A stretch of 47,775 bases of DNA. Origin: Streptomyces regalis. Lineage in GTDB: Bacteria; Actinomycetota; Actinomycetes; Streptomycetales; Streptomycetaceae. Both the position numbers and the translations under genes were made by a program. Below, piece after piece: positions 7,216-16,231 of this stretch. Under the pieces are notes generated by a model, which saw nothing but the letters and a program-made list of their open reading frames with translations, was not told where the DNA came from and searched no databases. The stretch lies in NCBI RefSeq assembly GCF_001509475.1, contig NZ_LLZG01000380.1:1-47775 (forward strand), given 5' to 3'. Every line of letters begins with the position of its first letter. Within the stretch, counting starts at the first letter, position 1.

Positions 7216-8829
7216 CTAACGGAAGCGGAACGCCTTCATCAGTCGCAGGCTCCTGCTCATGAACTGCGCGTACTTCTCGTCGTCCATGCCCAAGGAAGGG
7301 GCCATCGGCAGCAGGCGCTGCTGGGCGACCGTCTGGGCCTCCGTGTACTTGAGGATGCCCTCGGAGCCGTGGCGGCGGCCGAGGCCGGAGTCCTTCATGC
7401 CGCCCATGGGCGACTGGACGCTGCCGTAGGCGGGGGCGTAGCCCTCGTTGACGTTCACCGTGCCGGTGCGCAGACGGGCGGCGACCGCGCGGCCGCGGCT
7501 GCCGTCCTTCGTCCAGACCGACGAGTTGAGGCCGTACGGCGTGGAGTTGGCGAGCTCGATCGCCTCGTCCTCGGTCTTGAAACGGTAGATGGAGACGACC
7601 GGACCGAAGGTCTCCTCGGTGCACACGGTCATCTCCGGCTCGACGTCGTCGAGGATGGTCGGCTCGAAGAAGTACGGGCCGATGTCGGGACGGGCCGTGC
7701 CGCCCGCGACCAGCTTCGCGCCCTTCGCGACAGCCTCCTCCACGTGCCGGGTGACCGTCTCCAGCTGGCGCTCTCCGACCAGGGAGCCCATGTCGGCGCC
7801 GTACGCCAGGGACTTGCCCAGCCGCATCGCCCTGGTGCGGGCGGCGAAGCGCTCGACGAAGGCGTCGGCGATGGACTCGTGGACGTACAACCGCTCGATG
7901 GAGATGCACAGTTGGCCGGCGGAGGAGAAGCAGGCGCGGACAGCGCCCGCGGCGGCCTTCTCCACGTCGGCGTCCTGAAGGACCAGCATCGCGTTCTTGC
8001 CGCCGAGTTCGAGGGAGACGCCGACCAGGCGGGCGGCGGCGCCCTGGGCGACCTCGCGGCCGGTGCGGGTGGAGCCGGTGAAGGAGACGTAGTCGGCGTG
8101 CCGGACGACCTCGGGGCCGACGACCGGGCCGTCGCCGAGGACAACCTGGAAGACGTCCGCGGGGAGCCCCGCCTCTATCAGCAGGTCACGGGCCCACAGC
8201 GCGGTGAGGCAGGTCTCCGTGTCCGGCTTCATGACGACGGCGTTGCCCGCGACGAAGGCGGGGAGCGCGTCGCCGACGGACAGCTCCAGGGGGTAGTTCC
8301 AGGGGGCGATCTGGCCGACGACGCCGCGCGGGTGGCGCAGTTCGGTGACGCGTGTGAGCGTGGGCATGGCGCCCGCGTGCCGCTTCGGCTTCAGGTAGGC
8401 GGGTGCCTTACGGCCGTAATGGCGGGCCGCGACGGCCACGGCCTGCACCTCCTCGTGGGCGTGCAGGCGGGCCTTGCCGGTCTCCAGCTGGATGAGGTCG
8501 AGGACCTCGGCCTGGCGTTCGAGCACCAGATCGTGGAAGCGGAGCAGGACGGCGGCACGCTGCCGTACCGGGACCTGTGCCCACACGGCCTGGGCCGTGC
8601 GGGCCGCCTCGAAGGCCTTCTGCACGTCCTCTGGCGTGGACTCGGGCAGGTCGGCCAGCTTCTCGCCGGTGAACGGCGTGTGGTTGGCGGTACGACCGGA
8701 GCCGACCACGCCCTTGGTGAGCTGGGCGACCAGCTCGGGGGTGACCACGTCGGTGGCGGTGCGGGCGCCCTCCGGGGCGGGGGCGAGAGGGTTCGTGCCG
8801 GTCTTGGCCGGGGCCTGCGCGTCCGTCAT
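7216..8829 (-). CDS. Succinate-semialdehyde dehydrogenase-like aldehyde dehydrogenase (GabD2 type)
   Basis: A NAD(P)-dependent oxidation of an aldehyde to an acid; succinic semialdehyde is the usual family assignment. The 537 residues include the cofactor and oxyanion segment PWNYP (177-180), the general base in ELGGKN (E274) and the nucleophile in GQLCIS (C308). ETFGPV and GRRHGSEGILKYTEAQT near the C terminus are typical of GabD2-like proteins. The N-terminal 30 residues are longer than in GabD and rich in Ala and Pro. It is first in an operon with the GMC oxidoreductase. No strong Shine-Dalgarno precedes the ATG; the 140 nt upstream of it hold no gene. Substrate specificity cannot be read from the sequence. 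Confidence 0.9.
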   Translation of the reverse strand: MTDAQAPAKTGTNPLAPAPEGARTATDVVTPELVAQLTKGVVGSGRTANHTPFTGEKLADLPESTPEDVQKAFEAARTAQAVWAQVPVRQRAAVLLRFHDLVLERQAEVLDLIQLETGKARLHAHEEVQAVAVAARHYGRKAPAYLKPKRHAGAMPTLTRVTELRHPRGVVGQIAPWNYPLELSVGDALPAFVAGNAVVMKPDTETCLTALWARDLLIEAGLPADVFQVVLGDGPVVGPEVVRHADYVSFTGSTRTGREVAQGAAARLVGVSLELGGKNAMLVLQDADVEKAAAGAVRACFSSAGQLCISIERLYVHESIADAFVERFAARTRAMRLGKSLAYGADMGSLVGERQLETVTRHVEEAVAKGAKLVAGGTARPDIGPYFFEPTILDDVEPEMTVCTEETFGPVVSIYRFKTEDEAIELANSTPYGLNSSVWTKDGSRGRAVAARLRTGTVNVNEGYAPAYGSVQSPMGGMKDSGLGRRHGSEGILKYTEAQTVAQQRLLPMAPSLGMDDEKYAQFMSRSLRLMKAFRFR

Positions 8830-8971
8830 GAGCCGCAGGGTATGCCGGAGCGGAGCCTTTGTGTACCCGTCGGTAACGCGGATTCACCGAGTGCTCACAT
8901 GACGCCAGTGTCCACTGGCAACAAACGCGCTGATCAGGGCGTTGCCGAGCCAGTGCTGAGTCGGTGCCGGG

Positions 8972-10768
8972 TCACTCGATCTCGAGTCGGTCACGGGCGC
9001 CCTTGAAGAGCGCGGTGCCCTTCTTCTCGGCGGGGGTGCCCTTGGGCATGTCGACGCGGAGTTCATACATGCGGCCGTCGTCGGTGAGGACGAACAGCTC
9101 CATGATCCGGATCCGGGTGCCCACGTCGTCGTAGGTGGTGTCGGCGAGGACGGCCTCGTGGCCCTGGAGGCTGGTATTCGTCTGCTGCGTACTGGCCTCT
9201 TGGTAGCTGGTGGCCCAGCCTTTCGTGTGCTGATCCGCCAGGGCCTTGGGTGAGGTGGGCGCCGTGTCCCACTGGGTGAGGCGGACCTGGATGCGATCGT
9301 GCGCGTAGATCACGAGGCGCGGCTGCTCGCTCGCGCCGCCCTCCCTGGCGGCCTCCTTGTACTCGGGCGGGAGGGAGAGGACGGCGTTCATGTCCTTCTC
9401 CGCGTGGTCGGTCCAGGTGTCGGCGGTGGGGGTGGGGCTGGTTTCCGGGGCCAGGGGCGCCGAGGTGTAGACGGGTTTCATCTCCTTGAGATCGTCGCCC
9501 TTGTCGACGAGGAAGGAGGAGGTGGCGAACCAGGTACCGCCGACGAGGAGGACGCCGAGCACTGCGACGGGAATCGGGCGGAGGAGGGAGCGGCCCTTGT
9601 GGTTCGGAGTCGGAGGGGTGAGGTCGGGTGTCGACTCGGCCTTCGCCCCGGAAGTCGGCGCGGAAGTCGGCGCGGAAGTCGACCTGGACGCCGGCGCGGA
9701 AGGTGAATCGGAGGCCGACGAGGAAGCCGGCGAGGGAGCCGACGTAAGAGCCGGCTCGGCTGTCGGCCCCGGCGTCGCCTTGGCCGGCGGCTCGGGCTTC
9801 GGGTCACCCGCCGGTCCGGACGCCGCCGCACCTCCCAGCCGTACCGTCCCCGAATCCTCCGCGAACTCCCGCATCCCCGAGGCATCCTGTGCCCCCGCCG
9901 CTGCCGAACCCCCGGAGGGACCCGGCACCGGCCAGCCCTCCGCCACCGCCTCCAGCGCCGCCCCGGCCTCCTCCGCGCCGGGCCGTGCCTCGGGATCCTT
10001 CGCCAGCAGCCGTACGATCAGCGACCCCAGCGGCCCCGCCTGTTTCGGCTCGGGCGGATCGGCGGCGAGGATCGCGGCGAGCGTGGACTCCAGGGTCGTA
10101 CGGCGAAACGGCGACCAGCCCTCCACGGCGGCGTACAGGAGCACGCCCAGCGACCACAGGTCGGAGGCGGGGCCGGCGCCGCGGCCGGACATCCGCTCGG
10201 GGGCGATGAACTCCAGGGACCCGATGAACTCGCCGCTCACGGTGAGGGATTCCTCGCCCTGGATGTGGGCGATGCCGAAGTCGGTGAGGACGACTCGGCG
10301 GTGCGGGCCGAGCAGGACGTTGGCAGGCTTGACGTCCCGGTGGACGATGCCGACGGCGTGCGCGGCGCGCAGGGCGCCGAGGACGGCGACGCCGATGCGG
10401 GCGGCCTCGGCCGCCTCCACCGGGCCACGCTGGAGGGCCTCGTGCAGGGACTCGCCGCGGATCAACTCCATGACGATCCAGGGCAGTCCGTCCTCGACGA
10501 CGACGTCGTGGATGGCGACGGCCGCCGGGTGGTCGACGCGGGCGGCGGCGCGGGCCTCACGGTAGAGCCGGTGCGCGGCCCGCTGATGGGCCGCGTCCTC
10601 GGGGTCGCCGGGCAACCTCGGCTGCTTGACAGCGACTTCGCGCTCCACGAGCTCGTCGAGCGCCCGCCAGACGGTGCCCATCCCGCCGGAGCCGATGCGC
10701 TCGAGAAGCCGGTAACGCCCGCCGATCACACGCTCGTTGTGGCCGGTGCCGCCCCCGTCGTTGCTCAT
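8972..10768 (-). CDS. Membrane Ser/Thr protein kinase (cluster gene 6)
   Basis: A Hanks-type kinase that should phosphorylate Ser/Thr on cytosolic or membrane partners. Key residues are intact: GSGGMG (26-31), K48 in VAVK, HRDVKPAN (143-150), DFG (163-165) and IAPER (188-192). After the kinase lobe come a Pro/Ser/Ala linker, one membrane helix (VAVLGVLLVGGTWFATSSF) and an outside domain of about 150 residues beginning near TDHAEKDMNAVLSLPPEY. There are no PASTA repeats. The outside domain most resembles that of the next gene upstream, 38 bp away. It is the last gene of the minus-strand run. Its role may relate to the S. coelicolor kinase cluster linked to spore-wall synthesis; that link is from memory. 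Confidence 0.93.
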   Translation of the reverse strand: MSNDGGGTGHNERVIGGRYRLLERIGSGGMGTVWRALDELVEREVAVKQPRLPGDPEDAAHQRAAHRLYREARAAARVDHPAAVAIHDVVVEDGLPWIVMELIRGESLHEALQRGPVEAAEAARIGVAVLGALRAAHAVGIVHRDVKPANVLLGPHRRVVLTDFGIAHIQGEESLTVSGEFIGSLEFIAPERMSGRGAGPASDLWSLGVLLYAAVEGWSPFRRTTLESTLAAILAADPPEPKQAGPLGSLIVRLLAKDPEARPGAEEAGAALEAVAEGWPVPGPSGGSAAAGAQDASGMREFAEDSGTVRLGGAAASGPAGDPKPEPPAKATPGPTAEPALTSAPSPASSSASDSPSAPASRSTSAPTSAPTSGAKAESTPDLTPPTPNHKGRSLLRPIPVAVLGVLLVGGTWFATSSFLVDKGDDLKEMKPVYTSAPLAPETSPTPTADTWTDHAEKDMNAVLSLPPEYKEAAREGGASEQPRLVIYAHDRIQVRLTQWDTAPTSPKALADQHTKGWATSYQEASTQQTNTSLQGHEAVLADTTYDDVGTRIRIMELFVLTDDGRMYELRVDMPKGTPAEKKGTALFKGARDRLEIE

Positions 10769-10806
10769 GCCCCATGACTACCTTGCGAGGCCGACCCTTG
10801 GCCAGT

Positions 10807-12507
10807 TCAGAGCTTGTCGATCTTCAGGTTGTCGATGACCGTCTGCGCCACTTCACGTCCCCGGTCCGTGAAGTCGCCCTTGCCCGGGTAGCCGATTCTG
10901 AGTTTGTACATGTCGCCGGCGGAGGTCTTGTAGTAGAAGATCCGCAGCTCGCGGGGGCGGGGGTTCTGGGTGTCGGTGGTGGTGTAGATGACGGTGTTCT
11001 CGGCGGACTTACGGCCCTGGTACGTGGTCTCGTCGGGGGCCGTCTTCGGGTTCTCCGGCATGCCGACGTCGTAGTCGCCGGTCTGCTTGAAGTCGCCGTC
11101 GTCGTCGTACATCTCGGCTGCCGCGGAACCGGCAATGTTGTTGCCCGTGTCCTCGGCCTTCTTCTCGAGCGTCAGGCCGATCACGATGGCTCCGCTCTCG
11201 TCGGAGTACGTGACCCAATGCCCCTTGTCCGTCTCCTCGGGCTCGCCCCGCTTGTAGTCGGCGGGCACCGCCAGTGTCGCGGCGAGGGACTTCTCCTGGT
11301 GCGTCTCCCAGCCGTCCGGCAGCGGTCCCGCAAACGGGTCGGCGATCACCAGGTACGCCGCCACCGCGGCCGCGACGACCGCCGCACCGAGTCCGATCAG
11401 CGCCTTGCGCCCCAGCCGGACGCCCCCCTTGATGCCCTCGGGTATGCGCACGACCTGCGTGGCGACCGGCGCCGGCGGGTTGGCGGCCTGTTCCAGCAGC
11501 GCACGCGTCCGCGCGGCGTTCGGGCGGCGCGCCGGGTCCTTCTGGAGCAGACCGTTGATGACCTCGGCGAGCGGGCCCTGGGCCGAAGCGGGCGGCGCGG
11601 GCGTGGCGTTGAGGACCGACTGGAGGGTCGCCGGGGTGTTGCTGCGGCGGAACGGCGAGACGCCCTCCGACGCGGCGTACAGGACGACGCCCAGGGACCA
11701 CAGGTCGCTGGCCGGTCCCGGCCGCTGGCCCAGCACCCGCTCGGGCGCGATGTACTCGGGCGAACCGACGAAGCCGCCCGTGTCGGTCAGATTGGTCTCG
11801 CCCTCGATCTGGGCGATGCCGAAGTCGGTGAGGACGACGCGGTCGTGGCGGCCGAGGAGGACGTTGTCCGGCTTCACGTCACGGTGCAGGATGCCCGCGG
11901 CGTGGGCGGCCTCCAGCGCGCCGAGCACTTCGAGGCCGATTCTCGCCGCATCCCGGGGCCCGAGCGTGCCCTCCTGCAACGCGGCGCCCAGCGAACGGCC
12001 CTGCACCAGCTCCATCACGATCCACGGCTGGCCGTCCACGACCGCGACGTCATGCACGTTCACGACCGCCGGATGATCGAGCCGGGCCGCGGCACGTGCC
12101 TCGCGGCGCATCCGCTCGAAGGCGTTCGCACGTTCACGCTCGGGAAGATGATCCGGTACGCGGGGCTCCTTGACGGCGACCTCGCGGTCCACCGTCTCGT
12201 CCTTGGCCCGCCAGACCGTGCCCATGCCGCCGTGCCCGAGCTTGGCGAGCAGCCGGTAGCGGCCCGCGATCAGCCGGCCCGTACCGGGGTCCGGCGCGGT
12301 GGGCTGGGCGGGCTGGGCCGACTGGGCGGGCTGCGCGGGAGCCGCGGGCTGTGGTGCCGGCGCGCCCTGCTGCGGTACGACCCGAGTGGGCGCCGCGTAT
12401 GGATTGTCCGGGTGCGGCACGGGCGCGGACGGGTTCGGCTGCGGCGGTTGCAGGTCGAAACTCGTCGGCTCGTCGGACCGGTAAGGGACTCCCCCGTTGC
12501 TGCTCAT
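10807..12507 (-). CDS. Membrane Ser/Thr protein kinase (cluster gene 5)
   Basis: A 566-residue kinase with an N-terminal cytosolic Pro/Gln/Ala extension (about 1-78, with PAQPAQSAQPAQP) not seen in the other members. Active-site elements are intact: GHGGMG (91-96), K113, HRDVKPDN (208-215) and DFG (228-230). One membrane helix (LIGLGAAVVAAAVAAYLVI) follows GVRLGRKA. The outer domain starts at LPDGWETHQEKSLAATLAVP and ends TVIDNLKIDKL. That domain parallels the ends of the flanking kinases and lacks PASTA repeats. ATG was chosen with GGAG close upstream. It is separated by 92 bp from the previous kinase gene and by 38 bp from the next, so co-transcription with the latter is likely. Confidence 0.93.
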   Translation of the reverse strand: MSSNGGVPYRSDEPTSFDLQPPQPNPSAPVPHPDNPYAAPTRVVPQQGAPAPQPAAPAQPAQSAQPAQPTAPDPGTGRLIAGRYRLLAKLGHGGMGTVWRAKDETVDREVAVKEPRVPDHLPERERANAFERMRREARAAARLDHPAVVNVHDVAVVDGQPWIVMELVQGRSLGAALQEGTLGPRDAARIGLEVLGALEAAHAAGILHRDVKPDNVLLGRHDRVVLTDFGIAQIEGETNLTDTGGFVGSPEYIAPERVLGQRPGPASDLWSLGVVLYAASEGVSPFRRSNTPATLQSVLNATPAPPASAQGPLAEVINGLLQKDPARRPNAARTRALLEQAANPPAPVATQVVRIPEGIKGGVRLGRKALIGLGAAVVAAAVAAYLVIADPFAGPLPDGWETHQEKSLAATLAVPADYKRGEPEETDKGHWVTYSDESGAIVIGLTLEKKAEDTGNNIAGSAAAEMYDDDGDFKQTGDYDVGMPENPKTAPDETTYQGRKSAENTVIYTTTDTQNPRPRELRIFYYKTSAGDMYKLRIGYPGKGDFTDRGREVAQTVIDNLKIDKL

Positions 12508-12599
12508 GGCTCCATCAATATCGCGGCAAGCGCTTCGGCATCCAGCAGGAATGCTTTCCGGTCACAGAGCCGTGACTCAGGTCGCCACTTATCTCCCCT

Positions 12600-13766
12600 T
12601 TATTCGGAGTTGGTGGGCGAAGGAGTCGGAGTGCTCGGTGAGCGAGAGGTAGTGGGCGAGGGAGAGGTACCGGTCGGGGGAGACGTACTGGGCGAGGGAG
12701 ACGTACTTGGTGAGGGAGACGTACTTGGTGAGGGAGACGTACTGGACGGCCTCACCGAGACCTCTGGCGCCGAACTGGTCGGCACCACACCCCCGCCCCC
12801 GCCCCCGTTCGCCAGCAACGCCGCCGCCGACACCCCCGCCACCACCATGGCGGCGACCAGCGTCGCGGTGGCCAGCACACTGCGCGTGGAGTACCGGCGC
12901 TCCGCGCTGGAGAACCGTTTCGGCACAGGCGCGAGCCCCGTCTCCAGAAACCCCCGCAGCATCCGTTCCGCCCCCGCCGCATCCAGCCGCAGCCTCGGAT
13001 CCCGCTCCAGCAGCCCCTGCACGACGGGCAGGATCGGCCCCGCCTGCGCGGGCGGACGTATCTCGTCGGACACCACGGCGAGCACGGTGCCGCTCAACGA
13101 GTCGCGCCGGAACGGCGATTCGCCGCTCAGCGCCGCGCACAGCAGCGCACCCACCGACCACAGGTCGGCCGCGGGACCGGTTCTGGCCCCGGACATCCGC
13201 TCGGGCGCGGTGTACTCCGGCGAGCCGACGAAGGACCCGGACTCGGTGAGCGTGGACGTGCCCGGCACTTGGGCGATGCCGAAATCGGTGAGGACGACAC
13301 GGTCGGTGCCTTCCTCGATGAGCACGTTCGCCGGTGTGATGTCACGGTGCAGGACCCCGGCCGCGTGGGCCGTGCGCAGCGCGCTCAGCAGGTCGACGCC
13401 GATCCGGGCGGCCTCCCGCGCGTCGACGGGCCCGTGCGTCGCGATGCGGTCGGCGAGGGAGTCGCCGTCGACCAACTCCATGACGATGTAGGGCCGTTCG
13501 TCGTGCTCGAGGATGTCATGGACGACGATGACGTGCGGGTGACTCAACTGCGCCACCGCCTGGGCCTCGCGCAGGGTGCGTTCGCGCTGTCGCCGGGCCT
13601 CGGCGGCGGAGAGCGTCTCCTCGAGGGGGAGCTCCTTCACGGCCACCGCTCGCCCGAGCAACTGGTCGGTCGCCCGCCAGACGACGCCCATGCCGCCGCG
13701 ACCGAGCGTCGACTCGAGGCGGTAACGCCCCGCGATCACACGGAAGTTGGCCCCCTCGGTCCCCAT
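12600..13766 (-). CDS. Membrane Ser/Thr protein kinase with short Ser/Pro/Thr tail (cluster gene 4)
   Basis: A 388-residue kinase from the ATG at 13766 (MGTEGANF). An in-frame ATG at 13775 or 13778 is also possible; none has a strong ribosome site. GRGGMG (22-27), K44 and DFG (161-163) are present. The catalytic loop reads HRDITPAN (140-147), so the usual Lys after HRD-x is Thr; this variant occurs in some bacterial kinases. One membrane helix (ATLVAAMVVAGVSAAALL) is followed by only a short external tail of Ser-Pro-Thr repeats, unlike its neighbours, which carry a folded outer domain. The tail is encoded by an 18-bp tandem repeat and ends in TAA. It may have lost its sensor domain or use the tail for wall contact. 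Confidence 0.88.
   Translation of the reverse strand: MGTEGANFRVIAGRYRLESTLGRGGMGVVWRATDQLLGRAVAVKELPLEETLSAAEARRQRERTLREAQAVAQLSHPHVIVVHDILEHDERPYIVMELVDGDSLADRIATHGPVDAREAARIGVDLLSALRTAHAAGVLHRDITPANVLIEEGTDRVVLTDFGIAQVPGTSTLTESGSFVGSPEYTAPERMSGARTGPAADLWSVGALLCAALSGESPFRRDSLSGTVLAVVSDEIRPPAQAGPILPVVQGLLERDPRLRLDAAGAERMLRGFLETGLAPVPKRFSSAERRYSTRSVLATATLVAAMVVAGVSAAALLANGGGGGGVVPTSSAPEVSVRPSSTSPSPSTSPSPSTSPSPSTSPPTGTSPSPTTSRSPSTPTPSPTNSE
12682..12747 (-). repeat. 18-bp tandem repeat encoding the Ser/Pro/Thr kinase tail
   Basis: Units start at 12682, 12700 and 12718, with a partial at 12736. The plus-strand unit is GACGTACTTGGTGAGGGA, with two differences in the first copy. It encodes the SPSPST steps of the kinase tail and should be prone to copy-number change. 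Confidence 0.9.
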
Positions 13767-14013
13767 GCGCCCCATCATGCCGCAACGGACGGACACCTTC
13801 CGGGGCGGCGACCGGCCAAGTATGCCGCCACCGCAAGACAGCCGGTCAGCACCCCCAGGGAACTCAGGCCTTGGCGCGGACCATGCTGAACCGCGCGGCC
13901 AGGGGCGATCGTTTTCAGCCATAGCCGGCTTTGAAACAATCGCGAAACATGACAAATCACCAGGTGATACGCACCATGCAGGGTAAAACGGGTGGCTGAA
14001 ATCACGCTGCCCA

Positions 14014-14349
14014 GTGGATCATGGGAGCCTTACCATTTCTTCATGGTTGACCGGCGCCTCGGGGAGCATGACGTTCACCAACTGGACAGCCAACTATGTG
14101 GACATCAGCGGTTGGGTCAAGGACACCGCTGCCGATGGTCACCATGTGGCCATTCGATTCAGATCCATTGACCACAGCACTGGATGGGTGACGGACTGGG
14201 CCTGGCGTACCGAATACGACGGAGTGGACGCGACCACCACCTTCACCACGTACGCAAAACCCTCCGCCGACGATCTCGACTCCATCGGCATGCAGGTGGC
14301 GGTCAGGGAAGGGACCACGATCGTCCGTTCTTGCACGGCCTGGGCCTGA
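14014..14349 (+). CDS. Small unknown protein, probably N-terminally truncated secreted protein
   Basis: A 111-codon frame from GTG. The translated body (for example GSMTFTNWTANYVDISGW and IRFRSIDHSTGW) looks like a small beta-sandwich rich in Trp, Thr and Ser. It ends in IVRSCTAWA, similar in style to small secreted Streptomyces proteins. Such proteins normally start with a signal peptide, but here the frame closes upstream at TAA (13984) with no hydrophobic leader in any frame. The start is uncertain; ATG at 14068 is an alternative. It has visibly lower GC than its neighbours and lies on the opposite strand inside the kinase run. A remnant or a small insertion is likely. I do not know its function. 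Confidence 0.5.
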   Translation: MDHGSLTISSWLTGASGSMTFTNWTANYVDISGWVKDTAADGHHVAIRFRSIDHSTGWVTDWAWRTEYDGVDATTTFTTYAKPSADDLDSIGMQVAVREGTTIVRSCTAWA

Positions 14350-14388
14350 GCCTGAGCCTCCGGGCAACAACCGCTGTATTCGAGATGA

Positions 14389-14425
14389 CGTATCGGCCCA
14401 CGCACTTTCCGGATGGGCCGATACG
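14389..14425. terminator. Bidirectional terminator hairpin
   Basis: CGTATCGGCCCA (14389-14400) pairs with TGGGCCGATACG (14414-14425), a 12-bp perfect stem with a 13-nt loop. It lies between the plus-strand small gene ending at 14349 and the minus-strand kinase gene ending at 14475. Confidence 0.8.
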
Positions 14426-14474
14426 CGACCGCCTTCCGTGAAGTCGTCGTCCCCATAGGTCACGACGTTCTCGA

Positions 14475-16112
14475 TCAACCCTCCTGGAAGCCCCGCAGGA
14501 TCCAGTCGAACTGCTTTCTGGTGGTGGCCCAGTCGTCGCCCGGTGAGGCCGCGTAGATGGCGTACTCGGTGCCATTACTGTCCATGTACCCGACGTCTAT
14601 CGCACGGTAGGGCCCCGGGAAGTAGTGCGGCGCGTCCTTGGCCAGCGCGTTCCACGTGTACTCCCAGCGGGCGCCCGGCTGGTCGCGGAAAAGCTCCTCC
14701 TTGAGGCTCAGCTGCTTGTAGTCCTGCAGCCGTGAGACCCGCTGTTCCAGGTTGCTCATGTGCTCGTACGAGGTGCGGAAGTCCGGCGCGGTGTCGACGG
14801 CGACCCGCACGAGGTGCTTGCCCTTGTCGGGCGAGTAGTCGACCTGCCGGAGGCCGTCCTGGTCGATGGAGACGGACCGCTTCCACCCCTTGGGCAGGGA
14901 GATACTGAAGCCCACCGGGTCGTTGCGCCGCTCCCAGCCGGCGGGAACCACTCCCTGACCGCCCTCGTCACTCGGCGTGGCACTGGCACTCGGAGTCGAC
15001 GACACAGAGGCGGGGTCGCCGGGGCTGCCCGTGCCGAACTGCTGCAGCGCGACCGCTGCTCCCGCGCCGATGACCGCGGCGAGGGCGACGACGAGGGCGG
15101 CCGTTCGCAGACGCCGCCGCCTTTTCGGGGGCGCGGCGGACGGGCCGACCTGGGTGACGGCGGCCTGGTGCGGCCTGGTGACACCGGTCCGCGGCTGCTC
15201 GTGGGGCCCCTGATGTCCGTACGACCCGTGCCGCGTCGGCACGTACGCCTGTGCCGTGTCCGGCCGCCGCCCCTCGGCCGCCTCGGCGAGCATCTGTTCG
15301 GCGGCGACCGCGTCGGGGCGTCCGGCGGGGTCCTTGTGCAGCAGTGCGGCGATGACGGGTCCGAGCGGTCCGGCGTGCTGCGGCTCGGTGGGCTCCTCGT
15401 CGACGACCGCCTGCATGGTGCCCAGCGGCGAGGTACGGCGGAAGGGCGAGCGGCCCTCCACCGCCGTGTACAGCGTCGCGCCGAGTGCCCACAGGTCGGA
15501 GGAGGCGCCCGGGTCGTGGCCGCGGATGCGCTCGGGGGCGAGGTAGTCGACCGAGCCGACGACCTCTCCGGTGCGGGTGATGGTGGTGTCGCCCTCGATC
15601 TGGGCGATGCCGAAGTCGGTGAGGAGAACGCGGCCGTCCTCGGAGATCAGGACGTTGCCGGGCTTGACGTCGCGGTGCAGGACGCCGGCGGAGTGCGCGG
15701 CGCGCAGCGCCCGCAGCACCCACAGGCCGATACGGGCGGCCTCGGTCGGCTCGACGCGTCCGCTCTCCTTGACCGCGTCGGCCAGCGAGTACCCCTCGAC
15801 CAGCTCCATCACGATCCACGGCCGGCCGTCGTGCTCCAGGACGTCGTGCACGGTGACGACGGCGGAGTGGTTGATGCGCGCGGCGGCACGCGCCTCGGCG
15901 CGCGTGCGCACGAGCAGCCGGTCCAGGTCGCTCTCGGAGACGTAGAGCGCCGCGGTCAGTTCCTTGATCGCGACGGCCCGGTGCAGCACCTCGTCATGGG
16001 CACGCCAGACACGGCCCATGCCACCGCTGCCGATCGCGTCGGCGAGCCGGTAGCGCCCCGAAACGAGCTGGCCCTGCATCTGATTCACGTTGCCCCGCAA
16101 TGTTCTTGACAT
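14475..16112 (-). CDS. Membrane Ser/Thr protein kinase (cluster gene 3)
   Basis: A 545-residue kinase from ATG at 16112 (MSRTLRGN). ATG at 16079 (MQGQLV) is an alternative, and neither has a clear Shine-Dalgarno. TAATCT lies 4 nt upstream of 16112, which hints at a nearly leaderless transcript. GSGGMG (28-33), K50, HRDVKPGN (146-153) and DFG (166-168) are all intact. A linker with PPKRRRRLRTA precedes the membrane helix (ALVVALAAVIGAGAAVAL). The outer domain begins at VPAGWERRNDPVGFSISLPKG and ends in DWILRGFQEG, the pattern shared with other cluster members. The small plus-strand gene and terminator interrupt the run after its stop. Confidence 0.92.
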   Translation of the reverse strand: MSRTLRGNVNQMQGQLVSGRYRLADAIGSGGMGRVWRAHDEVLHRAVAIKELTAALYVSESDLDRLLVRTRAEARAAARINHSAVVTVHDVLEHDGRPWIVMELVEGYSLADAVKESGRVEPTEAARIGLWVLRALRAAHSAGVLHRDVKPGNVLISEDGRVLLTDFGIAQIEGDTTITRTGEVVGSVDYLAPERIRGHDPGASSDLWALGATLYTAVEGRSPFRRTSPLGTMQAVVDEEPTEPQHAGPLGPVIAALLHKDPAGRPDAVAAEQMLAEAAEGRRPDTAQAYVPTRHGSYGHQGPHEQPRTGVTRPHQAAVTQVGPSAAPPKRRRRLRTAALVVALAAVIGAGAAVALQQFGTGSPGDPASVSSTPSASATPSDEGGQGVVPAGWERRNDPVGFSISLPKGWKRSVSIDQDGLRQVDYSPDKGKHLVRVAVDTAPDFRTSYEHMSNLEQRVSRLQDYKQLSLKEELFRDQPGARWEYTWNALAKDAPHYFPGPYRAIDVGYMDSNGTEYAIYAASPGDDWATTRKQFDWILRGFQEG

Positions 16113-16231
16113 GGTCAGATTAGGGACCGGTCGAGGGGACCGGAACCGCGGGGGTGCCAAGGAGACCGCACTGTGATGGTTGTCGCTCTCGGGAACGGGA
16201 CTCAACCATCACGCAGGGTCGAACGACGGGT

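Noticed and set aside
10774..13491. 905-codon plus-strand frame across two kinase genes
   Set aside because: It runs through the intergenic gap and both kinase genes in antisense; the translated sequence is low-complexity shadow.
13774..14005. Minus-strand frame upstream of the kinase at 12600-13766 (MISATRFTLHG region)
   Set aside because: No ribosome site, poor codon pattern and overlap with the divergent small-gene region; its hydrophobic end appears fortuitous.
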